From the NCBI GenBank assembly GCA_036268615.1, contig DATATV010000064.1, positions 3,583 to 67,582 on the forward strand: a stretch of 64,000 nucleotides of DNA. Direction: 5' to 3'. Source of the stretch: DATATV01 sp036268615. GTDB lineage: Bacteria; Actinomycetota; Actinomycetes; Mycobacteriales; Pseudonocardiaceae. The stretch's first letter is position 1. Each line of letters begins with the position of its first letter. Below the pieces are notes generated by a model, which saw only the letters and a program-made list of their open reading frames with translations, was not told the DNA's origin and made no database searches. Shown piece by piece: positions 59,416-64,000 of this stretch. A program made the translations under genes and the position numbers.

Positions 59416-60213
59416 GTGTTGGACACCACAGCGGCCGTCACGGCTCGGTGTTTCGGGGATTTCTCGGTGCGGATCAACGGCCGCCCGGTGGAGAACTGGC
59501 ATGCGGGCAAGGCGCGCAACCTCTTCCAGTACCTGTTACTCAACCGGGACCGGGTGGTACGCCGGGAGAAACTGTTCGACGTGCTCTGGCCCGACGGCGA
59601 GTGCTCCCCCAGCGGCAGTTCGCTGAAGGTGGCCATGCACTCGGTCCGCCGGGCCCTTGAGCACACCGGCGGCCCGGCCGGCCCGGCCATCGACATCGTC
59701 AACCGGGACCACGGTTATCTGCTGCGCAGCAAGGATCTCTGGCTCGATCTGGAGGAGTTCGACCGGTGCGTGGACAACGGCCGGGCCGCCGAGACCCGCG
59801 GGGCGCACGCGGACGCGCTGGACAGCTACCGGCAGGCAGTCGCCCTCTACACCGACGACTTCCTGGCCGCCGAGTCCGGCGACTGGATCAGCGAACAACG
59901 GGAGTACAACCGCGCGCTCGCCCTGCACGCGCTGACCCGACTGCGGGCGGACGCGCTGCACCGCCGGGACCTGCCGGCAGTGATCAAGCTCTGCCGGCGG
60001 ATTCTGCGGATCGACCCCTATCACGAAGAGGTCTATCAGAGCCTGATGCTCGCGCACGGTCGCCGAGGCGAGTTGGGCCAGGTCCGCAACTGGCACCAGA
60101 TCTGCGTGCGCCGGCTGACCAACGACCTCGACGTGACACCGACCGCGACCACCCGCCGGATCTTCCACCGCGCGGTACGCGGCGAACTGCGCCGGCGACC
60201 GGGAGAAAGCTGA
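59416..60213 (+). CDS. SARP-type (AfsR/DnrI) transcriptional activator
   Basis: 265 residues. N-terminal OmpR-like winged helix (VTARCFGDFSVRINGRPVEN; LLLNRDRVVRREKLFDVLWP; SGSSLKVAMHSVRRALEHTG) followed by the bacterial transcriptional activator (BTAD) domain (LDSYRQAVALYTDDFLAAES; EEVYQSLMLAHGRRGELGQV). This is the short SARP form that activates antibiotic-type clusters by binding heptamer repeats. A GTG (59416) or TTG (59401) start is possible; no clear ribosome site is seen. The 260-bp divergent gap with the kinase gene holds their promoters. Confidence 0.9.
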   Translation: MLDTTAAVTARCFGDFSVRINGRPVENWHAGKARNLFQYLLLNRDRVVRREKLFDVLWPDGECSPSGSSLKVAMHSVRRALEHTGGPAGPAIDIVNRDHGYLLRSKDLWLDLEEFDRCVDNGRAAETRGAHADALDSYRQAVALYTDDFLAAESGDWISEQREYNRALALHALTRLRADALHRRDLPAVIKLCRRILRIDPYHEEVYQSLMLAHGRRGELGQVRNWHQICVRRLTNDLDVTPTATTRRIFHRAVRGELRRRPGES

Positions 60214-60295
60214 GCGGCAGGCTAACCCGCGCCGTCCGCCGGCACTCCACCCGCCGGTTGCTCGCTCCCGGCCGCGAACGGCGGCGTTCGCCACG

Positions 60296-60493
60296 GTGGT
60301 GGCGGTGGCGCTGCTGGCGGTAGCGGTGTTGCTGGGAATCCGACTGCTCGGTTCGAGTCCCGCCGCACCACCGGCCCATTGTGTACAGACGACGACTCAA
60401 CCTGGGCACGGACCGGCTCGGGCGAAGCAGGCACACACGCAACCCGGGTTGGCCACCGTGCCGAGCAAACCCGCGCCGAGTTGCCACCCCTGA
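60296..60493 (+). CDS. Possible small membrane-anchored protein
   Basis: A 65-residue frame: one hydrophobic helix at the N-terminus (VAVALLAVAVLLGIRLLG), then a Pro/Thr/His-rich tail with two cysteines. It sits 83 bases after the SARP gene on the same strand and ends four bases before the stop of the convergent large regulator. GTG start with no clear ribosome site; the frame is open back into the SARP gene. No family recognised. It may be non-coding. Confidence 0.3.
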   Translation: MVAVALLAVAVLLGIRLLGSSPAAPPAHCVQTTTQPGHGPARAKQAHTQPGLATVPSKPAPSCHP

Positions 60494-60496
60494 CCA

Positions 60497-63301
60497 TCAA
60501 CCGAGCTTGTCGCGCACGTCCTTGGCCTGCGAATGACCAAGTTCCTCGAAGATGACCAGCGCGGCGCGCCAGGCATAACCGGCGGCGGCCGCGGCGCCGA
60601 GGGCGGCCTGCGCGTCACCGACGTGGTCGAGAGTGTCCGCCTCCAGGTAGAGGTCGCCCGCCGCCTGGTAGATGACCAGCGCTCGCCGGTAACACGTGAT
60701 GGCCTCCTCGTACCGGCCGAGGTGGTGGTGGGCGTAGCCGAGGCTGTCCAGCGCGGCCGCCATTCCGTGCTCGTCGCCGGTTTCCTGGTGCACCTCCACC
60801 GACTGCTGGCACTGCTCGATCGCGTGTTCGTAGTCGCCGAGCAGGATGTACGTCCAGCCGACCTCGTTGCGCACCCACGCGATGCCCCGCCGGTTGTCGC
60901 TGGCCCGGTAGTGCGCGGCGGCCTGTTCGTAGTGCGCGAGTGCCTGCTGGTGTTCGTCGAGCATGTTGGCCTGGAAGGCCAGCGCGCGGTGTGTTCGGCC
61001 CTGGCCGGAGTGGTGGTCGAGGCCGCCGAACAGGTTCAGTGCCAGCCGCAGGTGCTCGCCCGCCTCCTGGTGCGCCGCCAGCCGGCACAGCCCGAAGCCC
61101 AGCGCCCGGTGCGCGTCGGCCTGGCGAAACGGGTCGGCCAGTTGGTCCGCGCAGAGCACGGCCGCCCGCTGCACGGCGACCAGGTCCTGCCAGCGGCCCA
61201 GCCGGCCGAGGCAGGCCTCAAGGGCGGACCCGAGTTGGCAGCCGTGCGCGGGGAAACCGGTGCGGGTGGCCCGGTCCATCACCGCCTGCAACACGGCGCG
61301 CTCGTCGGCCAGCCATTCCTTGGCCTGCTGCTGATCGGTGAGCTGTTCGACCACCGCGTCCGGTCGCGGCGCCGGCAGCAGCGGCACGTGTTCCTGGTAC
61401 GGGTGCAGCAATGTGCTCGCCGCGCTCGCGGTGTGCACGTAGTGGTCGAGCAGGCGCTGCTGGGCGTCCTGGCCGCCGTCGTCGTCCTCCTGCTCGGCGG
61501 CGAGTTCGGCGGCGTAGGCGCGCAGCAGGTCGTGGCAGGCGAACCGGCCGGGCGCCAGTTCGGTGACCAGGTGCACGCCGGTCAACTCGGCCAGCAGGTC
61601 ACGGGTCCGGCGGACCGGCAGCCCGACGAGGCTGGCCGCGGCCGCGACGGACGTGTCCGGGCCGGGGTGGCCGGCGAGCAGGCGGAACAACCGCGCCGCG
61701 GCCGGGGTGATCGCCCGATAGGTCCAGGAGAACACCGAACGGGCGTCGGTCGCCGGGTCGGTGCCGGCGAAGGCGTCCAGGCTGCCATGGCCCCGGCGCA
61801 GTTCCGCGGCGATCGCGGCCAGCGGGAAAGTCGGGTACAGCGCGGCGCGCGCGGCCACCACGGCGAGCGCGAGCGGCAGCCGGCCACACCGGTCGATGAT
61901 CTCCTCGACCGCCCTCGGCTCGGCGTCCACCCGGTCGGCACCCAGGCGGTGCACCAGCGACTCGCGCGCCTCCGCCGGGCTGAGCAGCCCGAGGGTGAGC
62001 GGGGTGGCACCGCCGGCGACCAGGCCGCGGAGCTGGTCGCGGCTGGTGACGATGGCCATGCAGCCGGGGGCACCGGGCAGCAGCGGGCGGGCGTGTTCGG
62101 TGTCCCGCGCGTTGTCCAGCAGGACGAGCACCCGCCGGCCGGCCAGCAGGCTGCGGTACAGCGCGACCTGACCATCCCAGCTGGCCGGGATGCGTTGCGG
62201 GGCAACGCCCAACGCCTCCAGCAGGGTGCGGATCACCTCGGCCGGGGTGGTCGTCAGGCCGTTCTGGTCGAAGCCGCGCAGGTTGACGTAGAGCTGCCCG
62301 TCGGGGAACAGGTGGGCGATCTCGTGCGCCACGTGCACGGCCAGCGAGGTCTTGCCGACGCCGGCCATGCCGCACACCACGCTGATCGGCATGGCGGTCT
62401 GTGGCCGGTCGAGCAGTGCGCGGATCTGGTCGACCTCGAACCGCCGCCCGGTGAAGGAGGGCAGGTCGGCCGGGAGTTGGGTGGGCCGCACCGGTTCCGG
62501 CCACGGGTCGGCCTCCCAGGTCCGCGGCTCGGTCGCGCCGCGGACCGGCACGGACTGCTGGAGCACACGGTCGTAGGCGCTGCGCAGCTCCGCACCGGGG
62601 TCGACGCCGAGTTCCTCGGCCAGCCGGGACCGCACCTGCTGGTAGGTGTCCAGCGCCTCGGCCTGGTGGCCGATCGCGGCCAGTACCAGGATCAAGCTGG
62701 CCTGCGACGCCTCGTCCAGCGGGTCGTCCGCGACCGCGCGCCGCAGGCTCGCCTCGGCCAGTTCCGGCCGGCCCGCGGTGAGCGCCGCCGCCGCGAACGC
62801 GCGGACCGCGACCACCCCCTCGCGGGCGATCGCGGCGAACGTCGGGTGCGTCCGCACCCGACCCGGAATGCCGAGCACGGGCACGGCCGGCCACAGCGAC
62901 AGCGCCTCGGCGAACAGCTCGGCCGCCTTCACCGGGGAGCCGGCGTCCAGCGCACGCTCGGCTTCCTCGGTCAGCTGGCGAAACCGCACCAGATCCAGCG
63001 TGTCGGCGTCCACCGGCAGCCGGTAGCCGCCAGAATTCCTTGGCAGTACGGCATTCGACGGTCCCTCCGCCGCACCGGGGTCGATCAGCCTGCGCAGCAT
63101 GCCGACGTGCCGGTGCACGATGTTGGTCGCGGTGTCGGGCGGCTCCGCGCCCCACAGCACGTCGATGATCTCGGTCAGGGTGACCGGCTGGCCGGCGTGC
63201 GCCAGGAGCAGGGCCAACAGCGCACGGCGGGTGGGCGGACCCAACTCCACCTCGACGCCCTCCCGCCACGCCGCGAGTGGCCCCAGAATCGTGAAACGCA
63301 C
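60497..63301 (-). CDS. Large SARP-NB-ARC-TPR regulator (AfsR-like)
   Basis: 934 residues. Residues 1-~95 are an OmpR-like DNA-binding domain (VRFTILGPLAAWREGVEVEL; LTEIIDVLWGAEPPDTATNI), ~100-245 the BTAD domain, then an NB-ARC ATPase with Walker A in VCGMAGVGKTSLAVHVAHEI (~residues 290-310) and RRVLVLLDNARDTEH. The TPR-rich C-terminus from ~650 includes HYRASDNRRGIAWVRNEVGW and YEEAITCYRRALVIYQAAGD. AfsR-type proteins integrate signals for secondary metabolism. I take the GTG at 63301, where the domain begins. It is convergent with the SARP gene's strand and divergent from the GNAT gene. Confidence 0.93.
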   Translation of the reverse strand: MRFTILGPLAAWREGVEVELGPPTRRALLALLLAHAGQPVTLTEIIDVLWGAEPPDTATNIVHRHVGMLRRLIDPGAAEGPSNAVLPRNSGGYRLPVDADTLDLVRFRQLTEEAERALDAGSPVKAAELFAEALSLWPAVPVLGIPGRVRTHPTFAAIAREGVVAVRAFAAAALTAGRPELAEASLRRAVADDPLDEASQASLILVLAAIGHQAEALDTYQQVRSRLAEELGVDPGAELRSAYDRVLQQSVPVRGATEPRTWEADPWPEPVRPTQLPADLPSFTGRRFEVDQIRALLDRPQTAMPISVVCGMAGVGKTSLAVHVAHEIAHLFPDGQLYVNLRGFDQNGLTTTPAEVIRTLLEALGVAPQRIPASWDGQVALYRSLLAGRRVLVLLDNARDTEHARPLLPGAPGCMAIVTSRDQLRGLVAGGATPLTLGLLSPAEARESLVHRLGADRVDAEPRAVEEIIDRCGRLPLALAVVAARAALYPTFPLAAIAAELRRGHGSLDAFAGTDPATDARSVFSWTYRAITPAAARLFRLLAGHPGPDTSVAAAASLVGLPVRRTRDLLAELTGVHLVTELAPGRFACHDLLRAYAAELAAEQEDDDGGQDAQQRLLDHYVHTASAASTLLHPYQEHVPLLPAPRPDAVVEQLTDQQQAKEWLADERAVLQAVMDRATRTGFPAHGCQLGSALEACLGRLGRWQDLVAVQRAAVLCADQLADPFRQADAHRALGFGLCRLAAHQEAGEHLRLALNLFGGLDHHSGQGRTHRALAFQANMLDEHQQALAHYEQAAAHYRASDNRRGIAWVRNEVGWTYILLGDYEHAIEQCQQSVEVHQETGDEHGMAAALDSLGYAHHHLGRYEEAITCYRRALVIYQAAGDLYLEADTLDHVGDAQAALGAAAAAGYAWRAALVIFEELGHSQAKDVRDKLG

Positions 63302-63340
63302 AAGTGCGGAGTGTAGTTGACCCGCCCGACTCACTTCGCC

Positions 63341-63356
63341 TTTCCCGATCGGGAAA
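63341..63356. promoter_or_regulatory. Perfect 16-bp palindrome upstream of the large SARP gene
   Basis: TTTCCCGATCGGGAAA lies 40 bases upstream of the regulator's GTG and about 100 bases before the divergent GNAT gene. A related half (CTTCCCGACGAGCGAAA) follows near 63390. It is a candidate operator for autoregulation or for another factor. Confidence 0.5.
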
Positions 63357-63453
63357 TGGCGCGGCGGCGGTGTTCGCGCTTCCCGACGAGCGAAATCCGG
63401 AACATGATCAGTTGGTTCGGCGGCCACCGCAGGTCAGGTAGTGTCTGGAAACC

Positions 63454-63960
63454 ATGGGAGAGATCATGATCCGACCCGGCAGGGTGACGGACGTCCAGAT
63501 CGTGCTGGACCTGTTCGACGGTGCGGTGGAGTGGCTGGTCGCCCACGGCCGCTCCGCCCAGTGGGGCAGCGCGCCGTGGAGCAGCGACCCCAAGCGGGTG
63601 GAACGGGTGCACGGCATGGTCGCCGCCGGCGAACTGCACGTCGCCGAGATCGACGGTGCGCCGGTGGGCATTCTCCTGCTGGGCGAACCGCTGCCCTACG
63701 TGCCGCCGGTGGACGAGCCGGAGGTCTACATCGACCTGCTGCTGACCGCGCGCCGACACGCGGGCAGTGGAATCGGCTCGGCCCTGCTGGCGGTTGCCCG
63801 GGAACGCGCCAGGGCACAGGGAATCAGTCTGCTCCGGGTGGACTGCTGGGCCGGCGGTGACCGGAAACTTGTTGCCTACTACGAAAATCAGGGCTTCTCG
63901 CCGACGGTGGAAGTGCCCGTGAACGACACCAGCGCGCAGGTCTTCGAACAACGCCTCTGA
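63454..63960 (+). CDS. GNAT family N-acetyltransferase
   Basis: 168 residues. GNAT fold with IMIRPGRVTDVQIVLDLFDG, the central strand/turn GAPVGILLLGEPLPYVPPVD, EVYIDLLLTARRHAGSGIGS (acetyl-CoA-binding R-x-x-G-x-G/A: RRHAGSGIG) and LRVDCWAGGDRKLVAYYENQ then GFSPT. The acceptor is unknown. Starts at 63454 or, 12 bases later, at MIRPGR are possible. The last 40 bases of the window contain nothing recognisable. Confidence 0.85.
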   Translation: MGEIMIRPGRVTDVQIVLDLFDGAVEWLVAHGRSAQWGSAPWSSDPKRVERVHGMVAAGELHVAEIDGAPVGILLLGEPLPYVPPVDEPEVYIDLLLTARRHAGSGIGSALLAVARERARAQGISLLRVDCWAGGDRKLVAYYENQGFSPTVEVPVNDTSAQVFEQRL

Positions 63961-64000
63961 CTGAGCCGGCGGCTGGTCGGTGGGTGGCGCGACATCCGCC

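Noticed and set aside
60350..60370. tRNA 3'-end-like string GGTTCGAGTCCC followed by CACCA
   Set aside because: The T-stem would form only two good pairs, no matching acceptor, D or anticodon arms lie upstream, and no integrase is nearby.
60533..63316. Very long open frame opposite the SARP-NB-ARC-TPR gene
   Set aside because: Antisense shadow with Arg/Gly/Gln-rich translation and no recognisable domain.

Overview
The window is one 64-kb stretch of a high-GC actinomycete chromosome. The evidence is GTG-rich starts, many apparently leaderless promoters, a large DnaE1-type polymerase, an F420-type luciferase-like oxidoreductase, a DUF574 methyltransferase and SARP regulators. The gene mix looks like Streptomyces or Pseudonocardiales relatives. 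I cannot name the genus. No rRNA, convincing tRNA, insertion sequence, integrase or CRISPR array is visible.

Layout. 1-5.6 kb: MacB/LolD-type ABC exporter (permease cut by the window edge), VIT-family transporter, flavin reductase, MFS exporter. 5.6-13.2 kb: repeat-bearing lipoprotein, a probable type VII-secreted polymorphic toxin with a HEAT-like immunity partner, a NADAR protein, a DUF433 pseudogene, a chloramphenicol-phosphotransferase-like kinase and an S9 peptidase. 13.4-17.0 kb: dnaE. 17.0-20.7 kb: a P450 3' remnant, GH16 glucanase with CBM6-like tail, LLM oxidoreductase, DUF574 methyltransferase. 20.7-21.2 kb: non-coding array of seven ~30-bp tandem units bracketed by inverted copies of a dispersed ~40-bp element (third copy near 30.2 kb). 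21.2-26.8 kb: PRC-barrel/DUF2382 protein, membrane protein, quinone-oxidoreductase/MarR divergon, Usp, PPK2. 26.8-30.0 kb: secreted lignocellulose genes (lipoprotein, AA10 LPMO-CBM2, CBM2-Cip1-like). 30.3-48.6 kb: small metabolic and regulatory genes, many in divergent regulator/target pairs (TetR/SDR, XRE-cupin/flavoprotein, OhrR/OsmC), with several decayed genes (a GlxA fragment, a carboxylesterase lacking its nucleophile segment) and a short leader peptide before an N5-glutamine methyltransferase gene.

49.5-63.3 kb is the most interesting part. Eight same-strand genes (split transketolase, bicupin, SIS-type sugar-phosphate isomerase, MFS transporter, TreT-like glycosyltransferase, PhyH-type 2OG oxygenase, aldo/keto reductase) lie behind a LuxR-type two-component pair and close to two SARP-family activators. 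The gap before the transketolase pair carries a SARP-like heptamer repeat placed at a -10 hexamer. There is no PKS, NRPS or terpene synthase. I infer a pathway-regulated locus that builds, glycosylates and exports a carbohydrate-derived metabolite whose product I cannot identify.
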